A DNA stretch of 45,164 nt from Christensenella sp. UBA4636 (GCA_002405915.1 DHMS01000033.1:1-45164), one strand, 5' to 3'; counted from the first letter of the stretch, positions 22,737 through 32,027 are shown. A program made the numbers and translations. Notes: generated from the letters alone by a model not told the origin.

Positions 22737-22767
22737 TTTTCTACCGTAAGACTGTTTTTTCTACCGT
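22736..22767 (-). repeat. Tandem ACGGTAGAAAAA repeat at the aroB start
   Basis: The two identical 12-mers (22736-22747 and 22756-22767) are 20 bp apart. The last A of the proximal copy is the A of the aroB start codon. It could be a regulator site or a local duplication. Confidence 0.6.
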
Positions 22768-22838
22768 TTTTTTACTGCAAAACGACTGCCGCGCCTTTTT
22801 TAGCACGACAGCCTTTGCTACAAAATCCGAGAAACTAA

Positions 22839-24572
22839 TCAATATTTTTTCCTTGCAACGTAAGAAGTATGCAACACTTTGTGCGCTTCGTGGCTGCCGG
22901 GTTTGCCGAGATATTCGTCGTAGATTGCCTTGCATTCGTTGTTCTCGTGGCTCTTTCTTTCTTTCAAGCTCTCGTCGCGAGCATACAACGCTTTTGCTCT
23001 CAAGCCTCTATAGTCTACGTTTCTTCTCGTGTAAGCGTCCACTATCGGTTGTCCGCCGCCGTTTATGCAGCCGCCGGGGCAAGCCATAATTTCAACGAAC
23101 TGATAATTCGCCGTGCCGTTCTTAATCGCTTCGCAAATTTTGCTTGCGTTTTCAAGTCCGCTTGCAACCGCTACGTTAACGGTAACGTCGCCCGCCTTGT
23201 AAGTAGCTTCCTTTATGCCTTCGAAGCCTCTTACTTCCTTGAATTCAACGTTTTCAAGTTTCTTGCCCGAAACCGTTTCGACCGCGGTACGTAAAGCCGC
23301 TTCCATAACGCCGCCCGTCGCGCCGAATATAACGCCCGCGCCCGTGTATTCGCCCAAAGGAGAATCGAATTTTGCTTCGGGTATTTCCTTAAAGAGAATA
23401 CCGGACTTTTTAATCATCTTGGCAAGTTCTCTCGTCGTGATAACCGCGTCTATGTCGGGATATCCGCTTGCATCCTCGTCGGCGCGCGTTTTTTCGAACT
23501 TCTTCGCAACGCACGGCATAACCGCGACTACGTATATCTTTTCGGGGTCTATATTCATTTTCTTCGCGTAGTAAGTTTTTACTATCGCGCCGAACATCTG
23601 CTGCGGAGATTTGCAGGTCGAAAGGTTAGGAATAAGTTCCGGATAGTAATATTCGAGGAACCTTATCCAGCCCGGGGAGCAGCTCGTAATCATCGGGAGC
23701 GTGCCGCCCGTCGTCAATCTTTCGATAAGCTCGTTTGCCTCTTCCAAAATAGTAAGGTCCGCCGTAAAGTTTACGTCGAAAACCTTGTCGAATTGAAGCA
23801 TTTTGAGGGCTTGAACCATTTTGCCCTCTACGTCCGTGCCGATTTCGTAACCGAATTCTTCGCCCAAAGCAACGCGAACGGACGGAGCAACGCCCGCTAT
23901 AACAACCTTATCGGGGTCGGCGATAGCCTGCATAACGTTTTCGATTTCGCTCTTTTCGGTGAGCGCGCCCGTCGGGCAAACGTTAATGCACTGTCCGCAA
24001 CCCGCGCAAGCGGTGTCGGCAAGGTCAACGTCGAACGCCTGACCTATTTCGGTTGCAAAACCTCTCATTTTAGCGTTGATAACGCCGCAATGCTGAACTT
24101 TGTTGCACATTGCAACGCAACGGCGGCAAAGTATGCACTTGGAGTTATCTCTCACAAGGTAATCGGTCGAAAAATCCTTTTCGGAAGCGTTTACCGCGCC
24201 CGAGAAAGCCTTCGCGTCGCAACCGTATTCGTAAGCCAAAGCTTGAAGCTCGCAATGCAAGTTTCGCTCGCACGACAAGCAGTCCTTATTGTGGTCGGAA
24301 AGTATGAGTTCGAGCGTCGTTTTTCTTGACTGACGGATTTTCGGCGTGTCGGTGAAAACTTCCATCCCCTCGGTAACGGGATAAACGCACGCCGCCGCAA
24401 ACGACCTTGCGCCTTTAACTTCAACGACGCAAATTCTGCACGCGCCGATAGCGTTTATGTCCTTCATGTAGCAAAGGGTCGGTATCTTAACGCCCGCAAC
24501 GCGAGCCGCTTCGAGAATGGTAGTTCCCTCGGGAACGCTTACGGGAATATTGTTAATTTTTAGATTTATCAT
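22839..24572 (-). CDS. hydA: [FeFe] hydrogenase catalytic subunit (HydABC type)
   Basis: This 577-residue protein is the catalytic subunit of a probably electron-bifurcating hydrogenase. In order it has an N-terminal [2Fe-2S] domain (CYMKDINAIGACRIC), a His/Cys cluster (HNKDCLSCERNLHC), two ferredoxin motifs (CILCRRCVAMC and CAGCGQCINVCPTGAL), then the H-cluster signatures TSCSPGW, MPCVAKKFE and MACPGGCINGGGQP. The fused small-subunit domain forms the C-terminus. It belongs with the NuoF- and NuoE-like genes directly upstream. Maturases HydEFG are not in the window. Confidence 0.95.
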   Translation of the reverse strand: MINLKINNIPVSVPEGTTILEAARVAGVKIPTLCYMKDINAIGACRICVVEVKGARSFAAACVYPVTEGMEVFTDTPKIRQSRKTTLELILSDHNKDCLSCERNLHCELQALAYEYGCDAKAFSGAVNASEKDFSTDYLVRDNSKCILCRRCVAMCNKVQHCGVINAKMRGFATEIGQAFDVDLADTACAGCGQCINVCPTGALTEKSEIENVMQAIADPDKVVIAGVAPSVRVALGEEFGYEIGTDVEGKMVQALKMLQFDKVFDVNFTADLTILEEANELIERLTTGGTLPMITSCSPGWIRFLEYYYPELIPNLSTCKSPQQMFGAIVKTYYAKKMNIDPEKIYVVAVMPCVAKKFEKTRADEDASGYPDIDAVITTRELAKMIKKSGILFKEIPEAKFDSPLGEYTGAGVIFGATGGVMEAALRTAVETVSGKKLENVEFKEVRGFEGIKEATYKAGDVTVNVAVASGLENASKICEAIKNGTANYQFVEIMACPGGCINGGGQPIVDAYTRRNVDYRGLRAKALYARDESLKERKSHENNECKAIYDEYLGKPGSHEAHKVLHTSYVARKKY

Positions 24573-24585
24573 CGTTTTTCACCTC

Positions 24586-26394
24586 TCAACCTTTCTTTAT
24601 CGCGCCGAACTTACAAGTCGAAACGCACGCGCCGCACTTAACGCACTTAGCCGTGTCGATTTCCATAGAAGCAAGCTTGTGTCCGGGCGCAATATAAGCA
24701 GTTCTCGCAATGGCTCCCGCGGGGCATTGACGAGCGCACATACCGCAACCGATACATTTGTCTTTATCGATATTGAAGTTCAAAAGTTTTTTGCAAACGC
24801 CCGCCGGGCATTTTTTGTCCACAACGTGCGCGATATATTCGTCTTTGAAGTATCTTAAAGTCGACAAAACGGGGTTAGGCGCGGTCTGACCGAGTCCGCA
24901 GAGAGAGTTTGCCTTAATATAATAGCAAAGCTGTTCCATTTTGTCAAGGTCCTCGAGCGTAGCCGTGCCGTCCGTAACCTTAGTGAGCATTTCCAAAAGG
25001 CGTTTGTTTCCGATACGGCAAGGCGTGCATTTACCGCACGATTCGTCTACCGTGAATTCGAGGAAGAACTTGGCGATATCGACCATGCAGTTGTCCTCGT
25101 CCATAACGATAAGTCCGCCCGACCCCATCATCGAGCCGATAGCGATAAGATTATCGTAATCGATGGGAATGTCAAGGTGTTCCGCGGGGATACAACCGCC
25201 GGAAGGACCGCCCGTCTGCGCCGCTTTGAACTTTTTACCGTGCGGAATGCCTCCGCCGATATCGAACACAACTTCGCGCAAAGTCGTTCCCATAGGAACT
25301 TCCACAAGACCGGTATTTACAATCTTGCCGCCGAGCGCGAATACCTTTGTGCCTTTTGAGCGTTCGGTCCCCATCGAAGCGAACCAATCCGCGCCGTTTA
25401 AAATAATCTGCGGAACGTTCGCGTAAGTTTCAACGTTGTTTAAAATAGTCGGCTTGCCGAAAAGCCCCTTAACCGCCGGGAACGGAGGACGAGGACGGGG
25501 TTCGCCGCGTTTGCCTTCGATAGAAGTCATCAACGCCGTTTCTTCGCCGCACACGAACGCACCCGCGCCGAGGCGTATTTCGAGGTCGAAATCGAAGCCC
25601 GTGCCGAATATGTTTTTGCCGAGCAAGCCGTATTCTTTGGCTTGTTCGATAGCTTTCTGCAAACGCTTAACCGCGATAGGATACTCCGCTCTGACGTAAA
25701 CGTAACCTTGGTTAGAACCGATAGCGTACGCCGCGATAGCCATAGCTTCGATTACGACATGCGGGTCGCCCTCTAATACCGACCTATCCATGAACGCGCC
25801 GGGGTCGCCCTCGTCCGCGTTGCAGCAAACGTATTTTATAGGACCTTGGCTGGCTTTAGCGAATTTCCACTTAACGCCCGTCGGGAAGCCCGCGCCGCCT
25901 CTGCCGCGCAAACCGCTCGCCGTGATAACGTCTATAACGTCTTGCGGGGTCATCGTCGTCAAAACCTTGGCGAGAGCCTGATAGCCGTCGCGCCCTATGT
26001 ATTCTTCTATATTTTCGGGGTCGATAACGCCGCAGTTGCGGAGCGCGTTACGAACCTGTTTTTTCAAAAACGCCGTTTCGGAAAGGGAAAGTACCGGTTC
26101 GGTCTGCCCTTCTTCCGTGTGTAAAAGCCTCTTTACTATGCGCCCGTGTTCGATATGTTCGGACACGATTTCCTTAACGTCGTCGACCTTTACTTGAGAA
26201 TAGAACGCGCCCTCGGGGTAAACTATCATGATAGGTCCTTTCGCGCAAAGACCGAAGCAACCGGTCATAACTACTTTTACTTCTTCGGAAAGCCCTTTAG
26301 CGGAAAGTTCTTCGTTTAAAGCCTTGATAATTTCGAGAGATTTGTTGGAAGTACAACCCGTACCTCCGCAAACGAGAATATGAGATCTAATCAT
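24586..26394 (-). CDS. hydB: NuoF-like NADH-binding hydrogenase subunit
   Basis: This 602-residue protein is the diaphorase subunit of HydABC. It has an N-terminal thioredoxin-like [2Fe-2S] domain (CGGTGC, TGCFGLCAKGP), then the NuoF core with the NADH/FMN motif GRGGAGFPTGVKW and CNADEGDPGAFMDR. An SLBB segment and the NADH_4Fe-4S site CGKCTPCRIG follow, and two C-terminal ferredoxin motifs (CIGCGMCARQCPAGA and CVKCGACVSTCKFGA) end it. RBS AAAGGAG. Expected to oxidise NADH while HydA evolves H2 with ferredoxin electrons. Confidence 0.95.
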   Translation of the reverse strand: MIRSHILVCGGTGCTSNKSLEIIKALNEELSAKGLSEEVKVVMTGCFGLCAKGPIMIVYPEGAFYSQVKVDDVKEIVSEHIEHGRIVKRLLHTEEGQTEPVLSLSETAFLKKQVRNALRNCGVIDPENIEEYIGRDGYQALAKVLTTMTPQDVIDVITASGLRGRGGAGFPTGVKWKFAKASQGPIKYVCCNADEGDPGAFMDRSVLEGDPHVVIEAMAIAAYAIGSNQGYVYVRAEYPIAVKRLQKAIEQAKEYGLLGKNIFGTGFDFDLEIRLGAGAFVCGEETALMTSIEGKRGEPRPRPPFPAVKGLFGKPTILNNVETYANVPQIILNGADWFASMGTERSKGTKVFALGGKIVNTGLVEVPMGTTLREVVFDIGGGIPHGKKFKAAQTGGPSGGCIPAEHLDIPIDYDNLIAIGSMMGSGGLIVMDEDNCMVDIAKFFLEFTVDESCGKCTPCRIGNKRLLEMLTKVTDGTATLEDLDKMEQLCYYIKANSLCGLGQTAPNPVLSTLRYFKDEYIAHVVDKKCPAGVCKKLLNFNIDKDKCIGCGMCARQCPAGAIARTAYIAPGHKLASMEIDTAKCVKCGACVSTCKFGAIKKG

Positions 26395-26410
26395 AGTAAA
26401 ACTCCTTTTA

Positions 26411-26773
26411 TCAATCCTTTAAAACGTATTCGGCAACGACTTTTTTGCCTACGATATGTTCGGCTAAAACTTTCTTGGCTTTTTCTTCGTTCATGTACCC
26501 GTAAGTTACTTTTTCTTCTCCGGGAACGTAAACTTCGACGGTCGGCTCGGCTTCGCACTTCCCTTGGCAACCCGACTGGCAGACCACTACTTTTTCTAAG
26601 CCCTTATCTTCAATTTCGCCCAAAAAAGCGTCCATAACTTTTCTTGCGCCCGCTTCAACGCCGCATTCGCCCATTCCGACTATAATTTTTATAGAATCGG
26701 GCGTCGCCGGCTGACGGTCCGCGCTTACTTTTTTCATTTTATCTCTGATAGCGTTAAGCTCGGCAATTGTCAT
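26411..26773 (-). CDS. Thioredoxin-like (2Fe-2S) ferredoxin domain protein of the hyd operon
   Basis: This 120-residue protein has a short helical N-terminus and then a thioredoxin-like ferredoxin fold with cysteines in GMGECGVEAG and VVCQSGCQGKCEAEP. It resembles the N-terminal domain of HydB and is frequent as an extra small gene between the NuoE- and NuoF-like genes in Clostridia. It probably serves as an electron-carrying accessory subunit; direct evidence is lacking. It sits between hydC and hydB with short gaps. Confidence 0.85.
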   Translation of the reverse strand: MTIAELNAIRDKMKKVSADRQPATPDSIKIIVGMGECGVEAGARKVMDAFLGEIEDKGLEKVVVCQSGCQGKCEAEPTVEVYVPGEEKVTYGYMNEEKAKKVLAEHIVGKKVVAEYVLKD

Positions 26774-26815
26774 TTATCAAAAATCCTCCAAAATCCTCTT
26801 ATATATTTTCGTACA

Positions 26816-27310
26816 TCAGGCTTTGTATGTAGCGAGAATACCCGCAACGTCTTTAGCCGTTATCTTGCCGTAGACTTCGCCGTTAATCGTCATAACGGGA
26901 GCCAAGCCGCAGCAACCTATGCAACGCGTAGCGTCGAGAGAAAACCTCTTGTCCGCCGTAACCCCGCCGCTTTCGATACCGAGCAGTTTTACAAGCTCGT
27001 TGTAAATTTCGCCCGAGCCTTTAACGTAGCAAGCGGTGCCGAGGCAAACGCCTATCTGATACCGCCCCTTCGGCGTTAAGGAAAACTGCGAGTAAAAGGT
27101 TGCCACCCCGTAAACTTCGCTCAACGGCATGCCGAGTTCTTCGGCTATGATTATCTGAACTTCTTTCGGGAGATATCCGTAAATATCCTGCGCCTTTTGG
27201 AGCGCGGGCATAAGTCCGCCGGGAACGCTTTTGAGTTCCGCGAGAACGCTTCTTAACTGTTCTTCCTGTTCCTTCGTCCCGTCGAAAGGTATAACGACTT
27301 TATTCTTCAT
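26816..27310 (-). CDS. hydC: NuoE-like [2Fe-2S] hydrogenase subunit
   Basis: This 164-residue protein has an N-terminal helical segment and the thioredoxin-like [2Fe-2S] domain of NuoE. The cluster cysteines are visible as CLGTAC and CIGCCGLAPVM. AQDIYGYLPKEVQIIIAEEL and VYGVATFYSQF are typical NuoE segments. First gene of the hyd operon. Confidence 0.93.
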   Translation of the reverse strand: MKNKVVIPFDGTKEQEEQLRSVLAELKSVPGGLMPALQKAQDIYGYLPKEVQIIIAEELGMPLSEVYGVATFYSQFSLTPKGRYQIGVCLGTACYVKGSGEIYNELVKLLGIESGGVTADKRFSLDATRCIGCCGLAPVMTINGEVYGKITAKDVAGILATYKA

Positions 27311-27325
27311 AATGCCTCCGTAAAG

Positions 27326-27373
27326 ATTGCAAAATTATTGTAAATATTGCAAAATTATTTTACCATTGCAATT
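27326..27373 (-). promoter_or_regulatory. Candidate hyd operon promoter with phased ATTGCAA sites
   Basis: The minus strand has an extended -10 TGGTAAAAT (-10 hexamer 27357-27362) with no clear -35. ATTGCAA occurs three times on the plus strand, at 27326, 27346 and 27365, about two helical turns apart. The first two continue identically (AATTATT). The sites overlap the predicted start, as repressor operators do. The regulator is unknown. Confidence 0.5.
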
Positions 27374-27512
27374 CTAACACAAATAAAACATTTCCGCAAA
27401 GGTTTTAGGGGTGCTTTTTTCTTTTTCTATATAAAATTTTATATATTTTTATATTTTTTGTTATATAACGCCGAATTTTGTCGCTAATATGAAATTTTAT
27501 TCGGTTTTAACT

Positions 27513-27558
27513 ACATAAAAAAGCCCGTGTTATCGGCGAAAACCGATTACGGGCTTAG
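27513..27558 (-). terminator. Terminator after hisS
   Basis: AAGCCCGTAATCGG pairs with CCGATAACACGGGCTT with small bulges, followed by T's on the minus strand. The AT-rich stretch from about 27410 to 27512 holds nothing else I can support. Confidence 0.8.
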
Positions 27559-27594
27559 CGTTTTTTATGAAATTTATTTCGTAATTTTTACAAA

Positions 27595-28842
27595 TTATTT
27601 CGTAAAATATTCAACGAGATTGTCGAGTTTTACTTCCGTGAGCGTTCCGTCCGACATATGCTTGACGTTAACGACCCCGCTTTCGATCTCGTTGTCGCCT
27701 ATCGTTACGACGTTCTTCGCGCCTTGCTTGTCGGCGTACTTGAACTGCGATTTAACGCCGCGCCCCATATGGTCGCACTCCGCCTTAACACCCGCTCTTC
27801 TCAACGCCTCCGTAGCCTTGAAAGCTATCTCGTAAGCCTTTTCGCCCATCGTGGCAAAGTAAACTTCGAGTTGCTTTTCCTTAGGAATTTCAACGCCCGT
27901 CGCTTCCATAAGCATAAGCACGCGTTCTATACCCATTCCGAAGCCTATTCCGGGCATTTCGGGTCCGCCGAGCTGAGAAACGAGATTATCGTATCTTCCG
28001 CCGCCGCAAACTGTGCCTTGCGAACCGAGCGCGTCGGTTACGAATTCGAAAACGGTTTTCGTGTAATAATCGAGTCCTCTCACGATAAGCGGGTTTACTG
28101 TATATTCAAGCCCCGCCACGGTTAGGAGCTTTTTAAGCCTTTCGAAGTGCGCTTTGCAATCGTCGCAAAGATAGTCGGTTATCTTAGGCGCGTTTTTGCA
28201 GATTTCTCTGCATTTTTCTTCCTTGCAGTCGAGTATTCTCAAAGGGTTCTTTTCGTAGCGCACTTTGCACGTTTCGCAAAGCTCGTCGTAATTATCCTTT
28301 AAGTAGGCTTTTAACGCCGCGTTGTATTCTTTTCTGCACTCCGAGCAGCCCATGCTGTTTATGTTGAGCTTGACTTTGAGGTTGAGCTTGGTTAAAATGT
28401 CGTAAGCTAAAAGTATGACTTCCGCGTCGGTGTCGGCAGACGGCGAACCGTAAAACTCCACGCCGAACTGGTGATGTTCGCGGAGTCTCCCCGCTTGCGG
28501 TCTTTCGTACCGAAAAACGGGCGTGATATAATACATTTTAACGGGCATAACGCCGCTTTGCAAACCGTTTTCGATAAACGCGCGCGCAACCCCCGCCGTA
28601 CCTTCGGGCTTTAAGGTTATAGAACGTTTGCCCTTATCTTCAAAGGTGTACATTTCCTTGTTGACAATGTCCGTGGTATCGCCCACGCCGCGCAAAAACA
28701 GCTCGGTGTGTTCGAATGTCGGCGTTCTTACTTCCTTAACGTTGTAGTTTTCCGCGATTTCCCGCACGATTTTTTCAACGTAGTGCCACTTATACGATTC
28801 TTCGGGCAGAACGTCCTTCGTTCCTTTCGGTATGTTAATCAT
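27595..28842 (-). CDS. hisS: Histidyl-tRNA synthetase
   Basis: This 415-residue class II synthetase charges tRNA-His. Visible are motif 1 (YHWHYVEK-like start region after NIPKGTKDVLPEES), motif 2 with FRYERPQAGRLREHHQFG, the histidine-specific VRGLDYYTKTVFE and GGGRYDNL, motif 3 GFGMGIERV, and a C-terminal anticodon-binding domain. A short CxxC-rich insertion (CSECRKEY, CETCKVRYE, CRDE-like, CDDCKAHF) in the middle region is common in clostridial HisRS. It follows hslU by 17 bases. Confidence 0.95.
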   Translation of the reverse strand: MINIPKGTKDVLPEESYKWHYVEKIVREIAENYNVKEVRTPTFEHTELFLRGVGDTTDIVNKEMYTFEDKGKRSITLKPEGTAGVARAFIENGLQSGVMPVKMYYITPVFRYERPQAGRLREHHQFGVEFYGSPSADTDAEVILLAYDILTKLNLKVKLNINSMGCSECRKEYNAALKAYLKDNYDELCETCKVRYEKNPLRILDCKEEKCREICKNAPKITDYLCDDCKAHFERLKKLLTVAGLEYTVNPLIVRGLDYYTKTVFEFVTDALGSQGTVCGGGRYDNLVSQLGGPEMPGIGFGMGIERVLMLMEATGVEIPKEKQLEVYFATMGEKAYEIAFKATEALRRAGVKAECDHMGRGVKSQFKYADKQGAKNVVTIGDNEIESGVVNVKHMSDGTLTEVKLDNLVEYFTK

Positions 28843-28859
28843 AATTTCTCCGATTTTCT

Positions 28860-30176
28860 TTAAAGAATGAACTTTTTAAGGTTTTTGCTTGCCGAAACTT
28901 CGCTTAGATGCTCGTTAACGTACTTTTTGTCGATAACGACTTTTGTCATCGGATAGCTTCCGTCCGCGTTGAACGAAATATCTTCGAGCAAGTTTTCCAT
29001 TATCGTATGCAGCCTTCTCGCGCCGATATCCTCTTGCGTGGCATTCATCTCCACGCACATATTGGCTATCGCTTCGATAGCGTCGTCGGCAAAGGAAAGT
29101 TCTATGTTATCGACCGACAAAAGCGTGGCGTATTGCTTAGTGATGGCGTTCTTCGGCAACGTCAGAATCTTAACGAAGTCCTCTTTCGTCAAACTTTCGA
29201 GTTCCACTATAACGGGGAATCTGCCTTGAAGTTCGGGGATTAAGTCGCTTATTGACGAAATCTGGAACGCGCCCGCCGCGATAAAGAGAATATAATCGGT
29301 TTTAACGGAGCCGTACTTCGTGCCGACGGTGGAACCTTCGACTATCGGGAGAATATCTCTCTGCACGCCCTCGCGCGACACGTCCGCGCCGCCCGTCTTT
29401 TCCTTAGAAGCTATTTTGTCTATCTCGTCGATAAAAATTATGCCTTCCTGTTCGGCTCTTCTCACGCCCTCGGTTATAACGGCGTCCTCGTCTACGAGTT
29501 TAGCCGCCTCTTCTTCCGTCATAACGCGCAAAGCCTCCTTTACCGTTATACGTTTTTTCTTTGTCTTTCTAGGCATAAATCCGCCGAAAATGGAACCCAA
29601 ATCTATTTCCGTGCCGCTCCCGGGGATAAGTTCCTTGGGTCTCGGCGCGTCGGCAACTTCTATTTCGATAAAATAATCGTCGTATTTTCCGTCCGCTATA
29701 CCGTTTTCGATTTCGGCTCTGAAAATTTCCGTCGGCTTTTCTCCCTTTTCGTTTTTGAGCGACTCTTCGAGTATTTTTGCGACTTTTTTCTTAGCTGTAG
29801 CCGAAGCTTTGACGGAAAGGTCTTTCATCTGTTCTTCTCTCACAAGTCGAACGCTATATTCCACGAGGTCGCGAACCATAGATTCGCAATCTCTGCCGAC
29901 GTAGCCTACTTCGGTAAACTTCGTCGCTTCCACCTTGATAAACGGCGCGCGAACAAGCTTTGCAAGCCTCCTTGCAATCTCCGTTTTACCTACGCCCGTA
30001 GGTCCTTTCATTATAATGTTTTTAGGCGTGATTTCTTCTTGCGCTTCGATAGGAAGTCTGCTTCTTCTGTATCTGTTGCGGAGCGCGACCGCAACTTCCT
30101 TTTTTGCCGAATCCTGTCCGATAACGTACTTATCGAGTTCGGCAACAATCTGCCTCGGCGAAAGATAATCGTTCAT
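28860..30176 (-). CDS. hslU: HslU (ClpY) ATPase subunit of the HslUV protease
   Basis: This 438-residue AAA+ unfoldase feeds substrates to HslV. The Walker A motif is GPTGVGKT (58-65) and Walker B is IIFIDEIDKIA. The pore-loop region VGYVGRDCESMVRDL, the I-domain (about 110-240), sensor segments and the C-terminal LKKFIL, which docks into HslV, are all present. RBS GGGAGGG. It is four bases from hslV. Confidence 0.95.
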   Translation of the reverse strand: MNDYLSPRQIVAELDKYVIGQDSAKKEVAVALRNRYRRSRLPIEAQEEITPKNIIMKGPTGVGKTEIARRLAKLVRAPFIKVEATKFTEVGYVGRDCESMVRDLVEYSVRLVREEQMKDLSVKASATAKKKVAKILEESLKNEKGEKPTEIFRAEIENGIADGKYDDYFIEIEVADAPRPKELIPGSGTEIDLGSIFGGFMPRKTKKKRITVKEALRVMTEEEAAKLVDEDAVITEGVRRAEQEGIIFIDEIDKIASKEKTGGADVSREGVQRDILPIVEGSTVGTKYGSVKTDYILFIAAGAFQISSISDLIPELQGRFPVIVELESLTKEDFVKILTLPKNAITKQYATLLSVDNIELSFADDAIEAIANMCVEMNATQEDIGARRLHTIMENLLEDISFNADGSYPMTKVVIDKKYVNEHLSEVSASKNLKKFIL

Positions 30177-30180
30177 CTTT

Positions 30181-30729
30181 TTAGCCCTCCCTTACCGTTT
30201 CTACCATTATATTATCGTTTGTGAAAATACATATTTTACTTGCGATTTTCAAAGCTTTCACGGCGATTTCGTCTGCGGAATAATCGGTTTCTTCCATTAA
30301 AGCTCTCGCCGCCGCAAGCGCGTAATTTCCGCCACTGCCGATAGCGCAAACGCCGTCGTCCGGCTCTATGACTTCACCCGTACCCGAAACAATCAAAAGC
30401 GTAGTCTTGTCGGCTACTATCATCATGGCGTTAAGCTGTCTGCCCACTTTGTCGTTTCTCCAAAGCTCCGCAAGTTCGACCGCCGAACGCAAAAGATTGC
30501 CCGAGTACTTATTAAGCATACCCTCGAACCTTTCGCAAAGCGTAAATGCGTCCGAAACCGCGCCGGCAAAACCTAAAATAACGCTGTCGTTATAAATTCT
30601 TCTTACTTTTTTCGCGCTGTTTTTGAATACCACGCTCTCTCCGAGCGTTACCTGACCGTCGCCCGCGATGGCGGTTACGCCGTTTCTTTTCACGGCGCAA
30701 ATGGTCGTTCCCTTAAATTCGCTGCTCAT
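30181..30729 (-). CDS. hslV: HslV (ClpQ) peptidase subunit
   Basis: This 182-residue proteasome-like peptidase has the core TTICAVKRNGVTAIAGDGQVTLG and the VRRIYND and GFAGAVSDAFTL blocks. The N-terminus is MSSEFKGTT rather than MTT. As in Bacillus ClpQ (MSSFHATT), a serine at position 2 could be the nucleophile after Met removal, or seven residues must be clipped to expose Thr. RBS AAAGGA. The start overlaps the trmFO stop by four bases. Confidence 0.94.
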   Translation of the reverse strand: MSSEFKGTTICAVKRNGVTAIAGDGQVTLGESVVFKNSAKKVRRIYNDSVILGFAGAVSDAFTLCERFEGMLNKYSGNLLRSAVELAELWRNDKVGRQLNAMMIVADKTTLLIVSGTGEVIEPDDGVCAIGSGGNYALAAARALMEETDYSADEIAVKALKIASKICIFTNDNIMVETVREG

Positions 30730-32027
30730 AATATTTCCTTTATAATGTCTATTTGTTTAAGCGACCGTTCGCTTAAAAGTTTTTTCTTTTCTTTCTTGTT
30801 TCTCTCAACCTTTTCAAGCGGAGAAAGTATCCCGTAGTTTGCGTTCATCGGCTGAAAATTTTCCGTCGGCGTCGCGCAATGCCGCGCAAGCGCGCCTATA
30901 ACGGTTTTTTCGGTGAAGTCTATTACTTCCTCACCCCTTAGCTTTCTGTCGAGATTTATGGCGGCTACAAGCCCCGAGCCTATGCTTTCCACGTACCCCT
31001 CTACGCCCGTTATTTGCCCCGCAAAGTAAATAAGCGGCTTGCCCTTGACGGAAAAATCCTTTTCGAGCGTTTCGGGTCCGTTTATAAACGTGTTACGGTG
31101 CATAACGCCGTACCGCAAAAATTCCGCGTTTTTGAGTGCCGGGAATATGGAAAACACGCGCTTCTGTTCGCCCCATAAGAGGTTTGTCTGGAAACCGACA
31201 ATGTTGTACATGGTCTTTTCGGCATTCTCGGCTCTTAGCTGCATGCACGCGTAAGCCCATCTACCCGTCCTCGGGTCGGTCAGCCCGGCAGGCTTTAACG
31301 GTCCGAACCTTAAAGTATCCACTCCGCGCTCCGCCATGATTTCCACGGGCATGCACCCCTCGAAAACTTTTACGTCCTCGAAGTCATGTTTTCCCACGCG
31401 CTCGGCTTTTATAAGCTCTTCGTAAAACTTTAAATATCCGTCTTTATCGATAGGACAGTTGACGTAATCGCCTTGCCCCGCTTCGCCGTATCTGTCGGAA
31501 ACGAAAGCTTCGGTCATGTCTATCGAATCAGCTGCGACTATGGGAGCCGCCGCGTCGTAAAAATAAAGCCCTTTCGCAAAGTTTTCCTTTATAAATTCGC
31601 TTAATTTATCGGTAGTAAGCGGTCCCGTAGCTATTACAGTCGGCTCGTCGAAGTTTATTTTCGTAACCTCTTCGCAGATAATTTCTATATTATCCGCCGC
31701 CCGCAAGCCCTCTGTTATCTTTTTCGCGAACAAATCTCTGTCCACAGCCCACGCGGCTCCCGCGGGAACGCGAACTTCGTCGGCACAACGTAAAACGAAC
31801 GAACCGAGCCTTAAAAGCTCTTCTTTAAGTAGTCCGCAAGCGTTACCGTACACGTCGCCGCTCTTTAAGGAGTTAGAGCATACCAGTTCGCCGAAGTCGG
31901 GGTTTTTGTGCGCCGGGGTAAAGGCTTTCGGCTTTATGTCGTACAGCTTTACTTTATGCCCGCGCTTCGCAAGATAATACGCCGCTTCGGACCCCGCAAG
32001 CCCCGCGCCTATAACGTTAATCGTCAT
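30726..32027 (-). CDS. trmFO: Folate-dependent tRNA (uracil-5-)-methyltransferase
   Basis: This 433-residue flavoenzyme makes ribothymidine at position 54 of tRNAs using methylenetetrahydrofolate. Motifs are the N-terminal FAD site NVIGAGLAGSEAAYYLAKRG, FGELVCSNSLKSG, GCMPVEIMAERG and FAGQITGVEGYVES. I chose the ATG at 32027; a TTG three codons upstream is the alternative. The start lies inside the end of topA (11-base overlap). The gid position after topA is the Firmicutes arrangement. Confidence 0.95.
   Translation of the reverse strand: MTINVIGAGLAGSEAAYYLAKRGHKVKLYDIKPKAFTPAHKNPDFGELVCSNSLKSGDVYGNACGLLKEELLRLGSFVLRCADEVRVPAGAAWAVDRDLFAKKITEGLRAADNIEIICEEVTKINFDEPTVIATGPLTTDKLSEFIKENFAKGLYFYDAAAPIVAADSIDMTEAFVSDRYGEAGQGDYVNCPIDKDGYLKFYEELIKAERVGKHDFEDVKVFEGCMPVEIMAERGVDTLRFGPLKPAGLTDPRTGRWAYACMQLRAENAEKTMYNIVGFQTNLLWGEQKRVFSIFPALKNAEFLRYGVMHRNTFINGPETLEKDFSVKGKPLIYFAGQITGVEGYVESIGSGLVAAINLDRKLRGEEVIDFTEKTVIGALARHCATPTENFQPMNANYGILSPLEKVERNKKEKKKLLSERSLKQIDIIKEIL

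Noticed and set aside
22770..22838. Terminator between hydA and aroB
   Set aside because: A GC-rich imperfect hairpin is present (GCTGTCGTGC with GCGCGGCAGT) but it depends on G-U pairs and lacks a good T run, so I could not support it.
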